From Streptomyces canus (GTDB lineage Bacteria > Actinomycetota > Actinomycetes > Streptomycetales > Streptomycetaceae), in NCBI RefSeq assembly GCF_001514145.1, contig NZ_KQ948674.1, positions 62,001-126,000 of the forward strand: 64,000 nt of DNA, in the 5' to 3' direction. How positions within the stretch are numbered: position 1 is the first letter of the stretch; every line of letters starts with the position of its first letter. Made by a program: the position numbers and the translations under genes. The notes beneath the pieces were generated by a model that was not told the origin of the DNA, made no database searches, and saw only the letters and a program-made list of their open reading frames with translations. Of this stretch, positions 30,875-39,977 are shown piece by piece.

Positions 30875-31210
30875 GAGGAAGATAACAGGAATGATTGGGG
30901 TGTAGGGCGGGACCCGCGCTTCCGCGTGTCACGTTGGGGGCCGAGCGGTGCTGACGAGGTGAACTCGTACGCTCGGTGATTCGCGGTTGGGGAAGAGGGT
31001 CTGTGCTGTCCAGGCTGTAGTGACGGACTGGAGTGGCCCCTGGGAGGGTCGGACTGTTGGAGCATCGAGCGTCGGAGGGGTAGCTGGTTGGGAAGGGTGG
31101 GTGCACCAGGGGTCGCCAAGGAGGCCTGTGAGGCCTGACGGGCAGAGGCGGATGGGGAACCTCAGGTGCACCGTGGCAAGCAAGTAAATGGTCAGGCATT
31201 GAGAGAGATC

Positions 31211-31331
31211 TGTAGCTACTTAGATCCCTACAGGCCTACTTGGCACCCTGTATAGATCTCTACCTAGATCCCTACCTAGATCCCTACAGGGCTACTCGCC
31301 TGCCTACTTGCATCCCTACAAAGATCCCTAC
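31211..31331 (+). repeat. Array 2 of 12-bp repeats (about 10-11 units)
   Basis: Units end in CTAC at 31219, 31231, 31239, 31263, 31275, 31287, 31295, 31307, 31319 and 31331. The steps are 12 or 8 bases, with one degenerate unit (CACCCTGTA) near 31250. The best copies read TAGATCCCTACC. All run in the same direction as array 1. The array lies upstream of parA, opposite the one after the ParB-like gene. It is a candidate centromere bound by the ParB-like protein, or iterons of an origin. Confidence 0.75.
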
Positions 31332-32361
31332 AAGGATCAATGGGTACGTGGCCGAGTCTCAAACTCGTCCAGAAGTTACTCGGATCTGCGCTCGCAAACG
31401 TCAGGCCTGACGAGCGGACGAGCCAACATTCCAGCCAAGTAGCGACACGGCCAGGCAACATTCGGAGTGACGCGAGTAGGGGCGACCGGGCATGCTTCCT
31501 TAATCGGCGCGCAGCTTCCATGCCTAGTCACTCACCTGCGGGGTGAGTTGACTCCCTCAGGAGCAAGGAGACATCCACCCCTCAACTGTGGAGGGTTGAT
31601 GGCACGGCACGGTTGCCAGCTGGCTACGTTCGTAGCCGCCGAAGAACCAGAGAAGGAAAGACCTCAGCACTACGAATGCTGGAGTCTTTCAGTATCAAGG
31701 TGAAGCAATAAAAAACTCCACCGGAGACCAGCTAGTCGAGCGCGTGAGCAGTCCACCGACTTCGCAACTGCTCGCAGCTTGACGTGAACCGAAGCTGTAA
31801 GCCACATCGACAAGAGGGCGCGCCGAAACAGTAACGAAGGAAGGTAACTTCGCAACCGACCGAACAAGAGCAACGGCAATGGAGTCATGGGAGACCTTGT
31901 GGCACCGCTTCGTCAAAGCTGAGGAAAGATGCCCCACTACAGGCTTGCTAGCTGGGCAGTACGCCAGATCACGAACCACGATGCTCCTGCTGTTCGACCC
32001 TTCAGATCTGCTTGGATGCCAACTTCAGCCTTGACGGAGGAATTGAGCGCCGTGCTGCCACAGATGGTGGACACCTGGGGGTGCTCGACGCCTAGAGTGG
32101 TCGCCTCGAAGCTGCTCCCAGCTTGCAGCGTAGTGCGACCGGCGAGACTGTCGTCGTCGACGGAACAGCCCACTACGTGTCTGTGGAGCAGCGCTGGAAG
32201 AGGTCCTGCATAAGCCTCGGGGGCTCCTCGGCGTCGTCCAGCACGACGTCACCGTTGGGCCACCCCAGGAGCACTCCAGCCTCGCCAGGGCTCTCGTGCG
32301 CGGCGGGTTGAGGGGAGCCGAGGCGCAGCATCTGAGGAATGGGAAACAGGTGCCACACCTC

Positions 32362-32395
32362 ATGTCACACGCGAACCAGTTTCGACACCCCTAGT
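32362..32395 (+). promoter_or_regulatory. Bipartite promoter-like element before the P-loop gene
   Basis: ATGTCACAC, 14 bases, then ACACCCCTAGT, ending 40 bases before the GTG at 32436. The same two half-sites with the same 14-base gap occur at 39901-39934, 43 bases before the gene at 39978. Shared sequence, spacing and position point to a common regulator or sigma factor. Confidence 0.5.
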
Positions 32396-32435
32396 AGGTG
32401 ATGCGGCCGAGGAGGCCGCACTGGACCTTGGAGGG

Positions 32436-33083
32436 GTGACCGTGCTGCTTACACAGCAAGAGACGAAGGCTCCGACTCGACTTGCCGTGCCCGTGGGGAC
32501 TAGCGCTGGGGAGGAGATGACGCTCGGTCTGGCCTGGGATGGCGAGCACGTTCTGATCAGCGGGGGAGCTGGCACAGGTAAGACGGTGATAGCCGGGCGG
32601 GTCGCGGCGGCGGCCAGGGCGTCGGGATGGCCTGTGACGGTGTTGGACGGTCTGCGGGAACCGGTGCCCGATGCGTTGCCTGGAGGGATCTTGGATGTGA
32701 TGCAGGCGATCGCTGACGGGGCGACGGGGGAGCCGTGCGTTGTGGTCGTCGACCACGCCGAGGTGACTGCGGCGCGAGAGTTGGCGGCGCTGATGTCGGC
32801 GCCTGGTGCGCACGTCGTATTGGTGACGCATCCCAGCACGGAGGCAGCGCCGGCGCAGTGGATCCCGGACGACCCTGACGCCGGGTGGCCGATGAGGCTG
32901 TTGCGGTTCGGCCACCGGATCTGGATGGGTCCCGGTCGCGTGGGCCTGGATGTGCCGCGCTTTCTGCAGGTTCCGGAAACGCTCGGACTGATGAGGCGGG
33001 CAGCGGGATCAGTGGCGGGCAGTGGTGTGTACGCGTCGGCAGGCCTTGGGCCGACCCGGTTTGCCCCGCTGCCATTGGGGTGA
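32436..33083 (+). CDS. Small P-loop ATPase (FtsK/TraB-like core)
   Basis: The protein has 215 residues. Walker A GGAGTGKT at about residues 43-50 and Walker B-like VVVVDHAE at about 101-108 define a RecA-fold NTPase. The size and the LISGGAGTGKT context recall a stripped-down FtsK/SpoIIIE or plasmid-transfer ATPase, but no gamma domain or membrane part is present. It starts at GTG 32436 after GGAGGG. The conserved bipartite element upstream suggests coregulation with the gene at 39978. A role in plasmid transfer or maintenance is inferred from position only. Confidence 0.65.
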   Translation: MTVLLTQQETKAPTRLAVPVGTSAGEEMTLGLAWDGEHVLISGGAGTGKTVIAGRVAAAARASGWPVTVLDGLREPVPDALPGGILDVMQAIADGATGEPCVVVVDHAEVTAARELAALMSAPGAHVVLVTHPSTEAAPAQWIPDDPDAGWPMRLLRFGHRIWMGPGRVGLDVPRFLQVPETLGLMRRAAGSVAGSGVYASAGLGPTRFAPLPLG

Positions 33084-33198
33084 GGGCCGACGGCTACGGG
33101 CCGGCACGCTATGAGGTGCTTGCGTACGCCCTGGCGGCAGGCCGGCCGGGGAAGGATCCTGGGGTGCCGACACCGTGTCGTCGCGCCGGGAGGACTCG

Positions 33199-33891
33199 AT
33201 GCGTACCCGGGAGATCCAGGTTGGGGAGACGTACATGGTCTGTGTGCCCCAGCGGCTTCCGCCTCGTATGCGGGATCGGAGGCCTGCTACCCGCGAGGAG
33301 TTCACCGCTGGCCTCAGGCTGCACCTGTACCGCGGGAACCGGTTCGATCTCACCGTCACTGCCGTCGACCCGGTGGAACGCACGGTTGACGGCTACGAGA
33401 CGTCGACGACGAGCCGTGTGCGCCTGGCGCTCACCCTCGAGCAGGCCATCACCCTGGGCCTGCCCGATATCACCGGTCATTACGAGATCGAGGGCACGCT
33501 CCACGACGTCGAGGCGAACGCGCCGGTCGAGCTGCCCACTAGTTGTGCCTACACGTTCATCCCGACGCGCTGGTTGCTGCCGCTGGGCACGCCGACAGTG
33601 CTGTCGGAGTGGTCGATCGCCTTCTACCGGTATTACGTGCGCAGGGACGCCACCGGGATGACCCTGCCGGAGGTGAGTGCCGCTGCCGAGGAGAGCCAGG
33701 AGAAGGAGCGCAACCTCGCCGGGCGGGCGCTGGACAACTACCGGGCCGAGGAATGCCTGCGGTCGGCGGAGGTCGAGCACGCCGAGTGGCGCCGGATCGA
33801 AGCGGTGATGCGCCAGAGCGCCATGACCAGCTACTCCCCGAAGGACGATCCCGAGCTGTCCGAGGGTGACCTCGAACAGCCCCGACCCTGA
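33199..33891 (+). CDS. Unknown 230-residue protein
   Basis: The ATG at 33199 has GGGAGGA 5-11 bases upstream, better than the earlier in-frame GTG at 33175. The N-terminal ~150 residues are strand-rich (IQVGETYMVCVPQRLPPR ... LTVTAVDPVERTVDG), like a small beta-barrel. The C-terminal ~80 are charged helix, probably coiled coil. I do not recognise the family. It may follow the P-loop gene in an operon (115-base gap). Confidence 0.55.
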   Translation: MRTREIQVGETYMVCVPQRLPPRMRDRRPATREEFTAGLRLHLYRGNRFDLTVTAVDPVERTVDGYETSTTSRVRLALTLEQAITLGLPDITGHYEIEGTLHDVEANAPVELPTSCAYTFIPTRWLLPLGTPTVLSEWSIAFYRYYVRRDATGMTLPEVSAAAEESQEKERNLAGRALDNYRAEECLRSAEVEHAEWRRIEAVMRQSAMTSYSPKDDPELSEGDLEQPRP

Positions 33892-33980
33892 CCCCGGGCT
33901 CCGGCCCGGCCCGGTTCGGCCAGGTGAGCGAGCCGACCTCGGTGGGCAGCGGGTGGGCGGGGGAGTGGTGGTGCGGTGGG

Positions 33981-34967
33981 TTATGCCGCGCTCTGGACGG
34001 GAAGGGCGGCCACGGCTGCCTGTCTGGCGGACTCCAGCGCCTTGGTGAACGTCGAGGCGACGACGGCAGCCTCGTCGGTCAGTGCCTCGATCTCGGCGAC
34101 CGCCAGGTCGTCGGCCGCGGTGCGGGCCAGCAGGTCGAGGAGCTCGTCGCTGCCCGCGGCCAGCCGCTCGATCTCCCGAAGTTTGGCGTAGCGGGCATCG
34201 GCCTCGGCGACCTGTTCGGCGTACGCCTCCAGTGCCGCCACCCGCCGCTCGATGCCTCGCAGGCTCGTCTCGAGCATGCGTTGGCGAGAGGTGAGCAGCC
34301 CGGCCACCGTTGCGTTGTCCGTCTGCTGCGGCGCCCTTTGATCCTTGCGTGCCACTCGGCTGTAGTCCCGCAGGCCTTGGGCGATCACCCACTCCTGCCG
34401 GGGGAAGGCCGCCTCGTTGCGCTGGGCGTCGAGCCACTTCTCGCGGTGCACTCTGGAGTCGAGTACGGCCGTCATCGCCTGCCGGGCCCGGGCCAGGAGC
34501 TCCTGGGCGTCCGCGGTCAGATCCTCCGGATGCACGAGGTGCGCCTGGGCGGTGGCGAGCCGGCGGAACTGCCGGTTGTAGAGCGCCCGGTCGGCGACCA
34601 GGCCGGCGCACACTAGGGTCACGACGCCGGCGGCCAGCGGCCACACGGACAGCAGCGTGTGCACCAGGTCGACGGCCTTCTGTAGCAGATGGTCCTGCGC
34701 GCCGACGATGGTGGAGGTGTCCGCGGCGGGATCCGCGACCTCGAGGCGACCGGTCCACGACCACACCGCGGCGGCACTCGCCACTCCCGCTCCGCCGCGC
34801 GCCAGAAGCGGGACGGCAGCGCGCAGTGGGTTGACCGGTGGGCCCGCATACCGGCGAGGGTCCTCCATCGCCTGCCGCAGGACCTTCTGGGTCGTGTCCG
34901 AGAGTTCCGCATCCGGGTCGAGGACCGGGCGCGGCGTGCTGCCCGCCGGCTTCTTGGTCTCCGTCAC
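33981..34967 (-). CDS. Membrane protein with long C-terminal coiled coil
   Basis: The protein has 328 residues from GTG 34967, with GGGGGAGGAAG immediately upstream. Two hydrophobic segments (about residues 50-70 and 105-130) are followed by ~180 residues of charged helix with heptad-like spacing (LETSLRGIERRVAALEAYAEQ). It is probably anchored in the membrane with a cytoplasmic coiled coil. The family is unknown. It converges on the 33199 gene with a 90-base gap. Confidence 0.6.
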   Translation of the reverse strand: MTETKKPAGSTPRPVLDPDAELSDTTQKVLRQAMEDPRRYAGPPVNPLRAAVPLLARGGAGVASAAAVWSWTGRLEVADPAADTSTIVGAQDHLLQKAVDLVHTLLSVWPLAAGVVTLVCAGLVADRALYNRQFRRLATAQAHLVHPEDLTADAQELLARARQAMTAVLDSRVHREKWLDAQRNEAAFPRQEWVIAQGLRDYSRVARKDQRAPQQTDNATVAGLLTSRQRMLETSLRGIERRVAALEAYAEQVAEADARYAKLREIERLAAGSDELLDLLARTAADDLAVAEIEALTDEAAVVASTFTKALESARQAAVAALPVQSAA

Positions 34968-35489
34968 CGCTTCCTCCCCCTGTACGACCACACCCGCTCG
35001 CGCCGTGCACGGGCCCGTCCCGGCGGCGACCACGCGGTCACGGGAGCGGGCTGCCGTGTCCGGTCAGCCCCACGGTACGTGATCGCCATTCGACGCCAAC
35101 TCGGCCGGAACTTCGGGTACTTCATGCCAGACCGAGCCCACGAGCCCGTGACGCGGCGGGCGGCCGACCGCAGCGGGGGAGGGGGAGTCTTGGCCAACGA
35201 TCTCGTGTTCACCGGCCGACGGGCGGCCGGGGGCGGTACGTTGGCCGTGGGCCCCGGCAGCCGCGTCATCCCCCGTACGCAGCTGCCGGGGCCCCTTCGC
35301 GCCCGACGGCATCGGGCACCACGGACTTCCTGCCGCGCACATGTTCATCGCCTCGTCGGGCGAGGCCTCCCGCCGGGCGGGCCGCCAGGAGCAGGTCGCC
35401 TCCCGGCCTGCTGGCCCTGGAAGTGCAGGGTGCCCGTGTGGCGGGAGAAGGTCTGGCCGGACAGCCGTACCGCCGGTCATGATCACCGT
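34968..35489. other. Gene-free divergent interval
   Basis: No convincing ORF. It should contain the promoters for the membrane/coiled-coil gene (left) and the CoiA-like gene (right), but I see no clear -35/-10 pair or repeat. Confidence 0.5.
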
Positions 35490-36710
35490 ATGGGTGCAAG
35501 CGCGTGGGATACCGAGACCAAGCGGCCGATCCATGTCGATCAGGGGGTTGAGGGCCTGCCGATCGGCCTGGCCGGCGGCCGATACCTGTGCCGGGCCTGC
35601 ACGGATCCGCTGATCCTCAAGGGAGCCAAGCCGGAAGCGAAGGTCACGCCGCATTTCGCCCACCAGGGAGGAGGCCCGTGCCGGCTGCCCGACCGGGAGG
35701 CGGAGATCGACGCGGACGATGAGGTCGTCATCCAGCTGAGCCACCAGATCCGTGCCCTGCCCGGCGTCACCGGCTGCACCCTCGCCTCTCCCGGGGACGA
35801 CCCTCACCAGCCGATCGGGCTGCCGCCGGTCGTCGTCGCGCAGTGCGGCGAGACCACCGTGGTCATCGAACGACCCGGAACACTCCCCAGCCCGCAGGCC
35901 GTACGCCGGCGCATCCTCGCTGTACGCGACCATCATGCCGGCGCCGCACACGTCTGGTTCCTGCGCCGCGACCTCGGCCAGTTCGGCGAACTCCCCAGCC
36001 ACACGGTCCGCTTGGGCGGACGCGACGTCGAGCACCAGCGCGTCGCCCCCACCGAGCAGCAGCTGGCCATCCTCGACGCCGGCGGGCACGTGTACTGGCT
36101 CGACGGGAAACTCGTGCTGGTGTCCTACGGCTACCACGCCTTCCGGCACCCGGCCCGCCCCGAGCAGGACTGGACGGCCTGGCCGAAGTGGCCGCGTCGC
36201 AAGGACCCCCGGGACGACTGGCGGATCAGCAAGCCCCGTCCGGCTCCGACTGCGGACTGCTGGGGCCTGGTCTCGATCGCCCTGTCCTCCCTGACCCGCA
36301 CCCGGGCGGCCTTCCACCCGGCCGACGCGCACAAGATCATGGACGAGCTGTATGTCGCCCAGGAGGGCCGCTACCGCTGGCGCGACCGACGAGCCCGCGA
36401 GGTGTATGCCGAACGGAACGCCCCACGCCCTCCGCGACCTGCCGCTCCGGTCCCGGCGGCCGAGGCCCCGGCCGCCACGACGGAACCGGCCACCGTCGCC
36501 GAGCTTCCGCAGTCGCCAGAAGCGACCGGCCGGCAGGATGCCGAGGCACCGGCACCGTCAGCTGACCTGCCGCAGGACTTCCCGCCTCCGCCTGCGGCCC
36601 CGCCCACGATCCCTCCGCCACCGCAGGATCCGCCCGCCGTGTCCCCGGTGCCTCGGCAACGGCGGTGGACAGATGCTCTGCGCGTGCTGCGCCGACGACG
36701 CGGGCAGTGA
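35490..36710 (+). CDS. CoiA-like protein with proline-rich tail
   Basis: The protein has 406 residues. The N-terminus resembles the competence protein CoiA: a strand, YLCRACTDPLILKG, then VTPHFAHQGGGPCR. This HFAH stretch follows the first zinc-type cysteines in CoiA. The middle (residues ~85-290) has VVIERPGTLPS and HVWFLRRDL and may hold the restriction-fold domain of the CoiA family, though catalytic residues are not certain. The last ~90 residues are Pro/Ala-rich. I chose ATG 35490 because upstream codons lack protein character. No ribosome site is seen; CATGAT 6 bases before suggests a leaderless start. Confidence 0.6.
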   Translation: MGASAWDTETKRPIHVDQGVEGLPIGLAGGRYLCRACTDPLILKGAKPEAKVTPHFAHQGGGPCRLPDREAEIDADDEVVIQLSHQIRALPGVTGCTLASPGDDPHQPIGLPPVVVAQCGETTVVIERPGTLPSPQAVRRRILAVRDHHAGAAHVWFLRRDLGQFGELPSHTVRLGGRDVEHQRVAPTEQQLAILDAGGHVYWLDGKLVLVSYGYHAFRHPARPEQDWTAWPKWPRRKDPRDDWRISKPRPAPTADCWGLVSIALSSLTRTRAAFHPADAHKIMDELYVAQEGRYRWRDRRAREVYAERNAPRPPRPAAPVPAAEAPAATTEPATVAELPQSPEATGRQDAEAPAPSADLPQDFPPPPAAPPTIPPPPQDPPAVSPVPRQRRWTDALRVLRRRRGQ

Positions 36711-37101
36711 CGTGCCTCAGGGGAAGGGCTCGTCCGCCGTGCGCGAGCCGGCAGGCCATGTGCGCGTGCGGCAGGGTGCTTGTGTACGGGGGGGGAGTGC
36801 ACATCTTCTTGGACGAGGAGTTGCGACTCCCACACACTGCTGAGGACGCGTCGCTAAGCTGGGGCAATACGCCAACGGCCGGTTGCGCACCGGCCGAAGC
36901 CGCGCCCCGGCCCATGAACGGGACGCACCACGGCAAAGGTGCCCGGTCCCGCACCATCAGGGGGCCGGCCGAGCTGCATCAGTGCGCGAGGCAACACCGC
37001 CCACCGCGGTTGCTGGACTGCACGCTGTTCTCCGTTGCGCTTCGACCTTCACGCGCATCCGGATCATGGGGCCGAGCGCGAGAGATGTGAGAGACGCGGC
37101 C
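36711..37101. other. Gene-free interval with one hairpin
   Basis: Nothing protein-like is seen. GGCCGGT (36877-36883) and ACCGGCC (36889-36895) form a 7-bp stem with a 5-base loop and may belong to a terminator or leader of the next gene. Confidence 0.4.
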
Positions 37102-38136
37102 ATGACCAAGGACCACGCGCGGAAGAACACCGCCCGCAGCCGCCAGGATCGCGCCGGGAGCGCGTACACGTCGGCGAACGCCAATACGCTCCACGATCAC
37201 CCCGGACCACGGTTCTCCACGGTGGCCGGGGCCGCCTTCGAGACCGACCACGATGCCGACATGAGCAAGGCCGCGGCGCTCCTCGCCGCCCGCCTCGCAG
37301 CCTGCGAGCCCTGCCAGAAGCGGCTGACCACGCGGATCCTCAAAGGCGATCTCCTGGTCCTCGCCGCTCTCGCCGCCAACCTGCCCCCGATCCCGCCGCC
37401 CGGCGTCCGCAGCGGCACGCGCACCATCTACCCCGTGCTCAGCACCGGCAGCGGCGTGCTCATCCTCGGCATCATCGGGGCCATGCCCCGCCGCGAGCGG
37501 GCCGACCTCCTGGCGGACGCCATCGACCACTGGGCCGACCTGGCGCCCACGCTCGATGCCGCCGCGGCCTCGCCCGAGCAGGCGGACCCCTCCCGGGTCA
37601 TCATCGACCTGGGCCTTCCCTCCGAGCCGCCGCGCGCAGACGGAGACCCCCCACGCATCTGGGAGTTCAACTTCACCCTCCCCGCACCCCCGCCCCGGCC
37701 GGCCGGCAACGGCCCCCACGAGCACTCCTTCGCACTGGCGCCCGTCGACCTCGTCAGCTACCGCCTCGTCCACGCCCCGGACATGGCCGCGGCGGCGGCA
37801 CTGGTCGGAGCCGTCGCCGACCGGTGCGGTGACTGCCAAAGCCGCCTGTTCGACGACGTCCTCGACGACGACCCGATCCTGCTCGCCGAGCTGGCACGCA
37901 CCGTCTACAGCCAGTTCGACGACATCGGGGAGACGGCCTCACCGGCCGCCCGCTCCTTCTTCCCCCGCGTACGGCAGGCCGGGCAGACCGGCGACGCCGA
38001 ACCGCTCCTCGCCGCGATCGAGGGGATGGACCACGACCATCGTTCCGACCTGCTGAACGAAACCCTGGACTTCTGGGCCTTCATCGTCCGCGGCGCCGAC
38101 CTGACCCGGCTCAACCGCCGCGGCCGCCGCCGCTAA
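37102..38136 (+). CDS. Unknown 344-residue protein with KNTARSRQ-type N-terminus
   Basis: I took ATG 37102 (GAGAGA upstream) because the preceding codons are not protein-like. The N-terminus (KNTARSRQDRAGSAYTSAN) resembles a short basic motif found at the start of many streptomycete plasmid and accessory proteins; the 170-residue protein at 46193 has a similar one. Two related helical halves follow, each with a Cys pair (CEPCQKRL about residue 70; CGDCQSRL about 250) and a similar LxDDxxxLAxLA stretch. This suggests internal duplication. The function is unknown. Confidence 0.6.
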   Translation: MTKDHARKNTARSRQDRAGSAYTSANANTLHDHPGPRFSTVAGAAFETDHDADMSKAAALLAARLAACEPCQKRLTTRILKGDLLVLAALAANLPPIPPPGVRSGTRTIYPVLSTGSGVLILGIIGAMPRRERADLLADAIDHWADLAPTLDAAAASPEQADPSRVIIDLGLPSEPPRADGDPPRIWEFNFTLPAPPPRPAGNGPHEHSFALAPVDLVSYRLVHAPDMAAAAALVGAVADRCGDCQSRLFDDVLDDDPILLAELARTVYSQFDDIGETASPAARSFFPRVRQAGQTGDAEPLLAAIEGMDHDHRSDLLNETLDFWAFIVRGADLTRLNRRGRRR

Positions 38137-38215
38137 GTAGGCCTTGAGCCCGGCTACGCTCCTCGGGCTGCGGCGACCAGGGGTTCCGCCCCACCCGAGG
38201 AGGGCCAGCAGGCGC
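38137..38215. terminator. Probable bidirectional terminator between convergent genes
   Basis: The 80-base gap between converging genes can fold: AGCCCG/CGGGCT near 38150, CCTCGGG/CCCGAGG spanning about 38167-38203, and AGTAGGC/GCCTACT at the two edges. There is no T run, which is common for streptomycete terminators. Confidence 0.35.
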
Positions 38216-39442
38216 CTACTTCGCCTTCTTCCGACTCACCCAGCTGGAAATGGTCATCGTGAGCAGAGTGGACAAGACGTCGGCTGTCGAGAGGGCCTGA
38301 GGAAGGAGCGACGCCTTGGGCGAGACGTGCCTCGGCAGCGGGTTGGGCGGGAATCGCACCTCCAGCTCCTGCCGCCAGTTGGTCCACGTGTTGGGAACCC
38401 GGCTGACCTCCTCGCCGGTGAGGGCCCGGGGAGGCTGGCTGTGCAGGACTGACATCCGTGCGCCGTTGCCATCCTGGGTCACGAGTACGCGGGTTACCAG
38501 GGCGTTCGCCGCGGGGGCCAGCCACGGTCCGGTCAGCATCATCAAGCCGGAGGCGAACCACCGGACCGTGGCTGTGTACCAGTCCTGTCCGCCGATGCGG
38601 TGGGCAGTCATGTCCGAGACGCCGTCGAAGGTGATGGTGGGCGGATCGAACCACCCCAGCGCGGAGCGGGCTTCCCCCGCACCCTCGCCGTCGTCGAGCG
38701 GGGTGTAGGCGAGCCGACGGTTCAGCCATCCCGTGTCGTCGTTGGGGTCGTTCGCCGGCAGGTGGTCCGACAGAGCCTCAGCAACCCGCTCGATCCACTC
38801 CTCGCCTGCCAGGAGCGCAGGAAGGAAGCCCTCGTCCAGCTCGGCGGGCTTCGCGAAGATCTCCACGACGCTGTCGAGGGAGGTGAGGTGAACGAAACGG
38901 TCCTCAATGCCTGCGAGGTCCCTCTTCATCGGCTCCGGGTACTCAGTGCCGGTGCCGAAGTCCTTCGTGTTCGCGCTGACGAAGTAGACCGTCTCGTCCT
39001 CGTGGTCGCGTGCGTACTCGACGGCCGTCAGCCATATCGCAGCGTCACGGGAACCGGTCTTATCGCCCTTCCCGAGCCGCTTGCACGGCGCGAGGACATT
39101 GGACTCACGGAAGAGCGCGGTCCGTAGTGCCTCCGCGCTCGGCTCGATCACTTCGACCATCTGCCGGTACACGTCCCGCCAGTGCTCCCGGTGCCGCTCC
39201 GTGTCGGCCCGGCCGAGGCTGGGCACCCCTCCCCACGGAACGTGCCGCTCCAGCTGGGCGATCGCCGACGTCGCCGAAGCGTGCGCCGCGACGTAGTCCA
39301 GAGTCCGCTGTGAAGCCAGCTCCTCCAGGACCACCGACGGGACAGCGACGCGGATATCGGCCGCCGCGAGCGCCCGGAGGAGGTCGGCGGTGCTGTTGTC
39401 CAGCGTCACGCCCCAGAGCATGTTGGTGTCCAGAATGATCAA
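38216..39442 (-). CDS. PIN-domain protein
   Basis: The protein has 408 residues from TTG 39442. It begins with the PIN signature ILDTNMLW (first acidic residue), continues with VVLEELASQR (second), GKGDKTGSRDAAIW (third, about residues 125-138) and VYFVSANTKDF (fourth, about 155). This is the order of PIN ribonucleases. The long C-terminal part (about 180-400) has no assigned domain. Large PIN proteins of this kind (DUF4935-like) occur in accessory DNA. No antitoxin-like small gene is next to it. It could be an RNase in defence or a toxin without a visible partner. Confidence 0.75.
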   Translation of the reverse strand: MIILDTNMLWGVTLDNSTADLLRALAAADIRVAVPSVVLEELASQRTLDYVAAHASATSAIAQLERHVPWGGVPSLGRADTERHREHWRDVYRQMVEVIEPSAEALRTALFRESNVLAPCKRLGKGDKTGSRDAAIWLTAVEYARDHEDETVYFVSANTKDFGTGTEYPEPMKRDLAGIEDRFVHLTSLDSVVEIFAKPAELDEGFLPALLAGEEWIERVAEALSDHLPANDPNDDTGWLNRRLAYTPLDDGEGAGEARSALGWFDPPTITFDGVSDMTAHRIGGQDWYTATVRWFASGLMMLTGPWLAPAANALVTRVLVTQDGNGARMSVLHSQPPRALTGEEVSRVPNTWTNWRQELEVRFPPNPLPRHVSPKASLLPQALSTADVLSTLLTMTISSWVSRKKAK

Positions 39443-39977
39443 GGGTGGTGGCTCCGTCCCCTCCGGTCCTACTCGTACCGGCTCACCCTCTCAAGATCAC
39501 AGCCTTGGGCGCAGCAGGATTCGCCATCAGTGACGCCGGCGCACCTCGCGGTGCACGCAGGCCAGCACTCCACGGCGAGGGCGACGCCTTCATCGGTGCG
39601 GGGTCGTCCAGTCAGCGTCGCCGTCGAGAATGTCTCCGGGTGCCAGTCCACCAGCACCGCGCGTGGTTCGGGTATCCCTCGCGGCGTCCTCCACATCTCT
39701 CAGTTTCTGGTGGCCCTTCAACGCTCTGGCGGTGACCTGGCCGTCGTGTCCGGTCAACAGGACCGGACACGGCCTCGCGTCCGCCCTCAACCGGGTGTTC
39801 ACCAGGGCAGATAGAGGCGCTGGCACGGCGGTCGGCGGGCAACACGACGGCGGACGTCCCGCCAGCTCGCGGCCTTCCGGAACAAAAAGGCCCTCGCGGG
39901 ATGTCACACCGTTGGCATATTCCACACCCCTAGTGGCTGTTAGTGCACATCTGCCACTCATCTGTGAGGAGTCTCCG
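39443..39977. other. Gene-free divergent interval with promoter-like element
   Basis: No convincing ORF. At its right end is the bipartite element 39901-39934, listed separately. The rest looks like ordinary intergenic high-GC sequence. Confidence 0.5.
39901..39934 (+). promoter_or_regulatory. Bipartite promoter-like element, second copy
   Basis: ATGTCACAC, 14 bases, then ACACCCCTAGT, matching the element at 32362-32395 in both halves and in spacing. It ends 43 bases before the ATG at 39978. Confidence 0.5.

Larger units (their letters stand above)
30698..32435. other. 1.7-kb gene-free region upstream of parA, possible replication origin
   Basis: No ORF here has both a start site and protein-like sequence. 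It contains the 16-bp element (30859-30874), array 2 of 12-bp repeats (31211-31331), a small hairpin ACTCACC/GGTGAGT (about 31530-31548) and a visibly A/T-richer stretch (31660-31930 has runs such as CAATAAAAAACTCC). A promoter-like element (32362-32395) lies at the right end. A long non-coding, repeat-bearing, A/T-richer interval beside parA and near a Rep-like gene is where a plasmid origin would be expected. Confidence 0.5.

Noticed and set aside
31211..31331. Repeat array considered as CRISPR
   Set aside because: Units are 12 (or 8) bases with no spacers of 30-40 bases and no cas genes are near; it is iteron- or centromere-like.
31276..32213. Short open frames in the gene-free region upstream of parA
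   Set aside because: None has a ribosome site or -10 box before its start, composition is not protein-like, and they overlap repeats or hairpins.
27837..32435. Streptomyces chromosomal parS (GTTTCACGTGAAAC-type) in the partition region
   Set aside because: No such 14-bp palindrome was seen near parA; the region carries different 12-bp repeats, so this is not the chromosomal parAB locus.
34689..35489. Upstream extension of the CoiA-like frame
   Set aside because: It overlaps the start and ribosome site of the divergent membrane-protein gene and reads as low-quality Arg/Gly-rich sequence.
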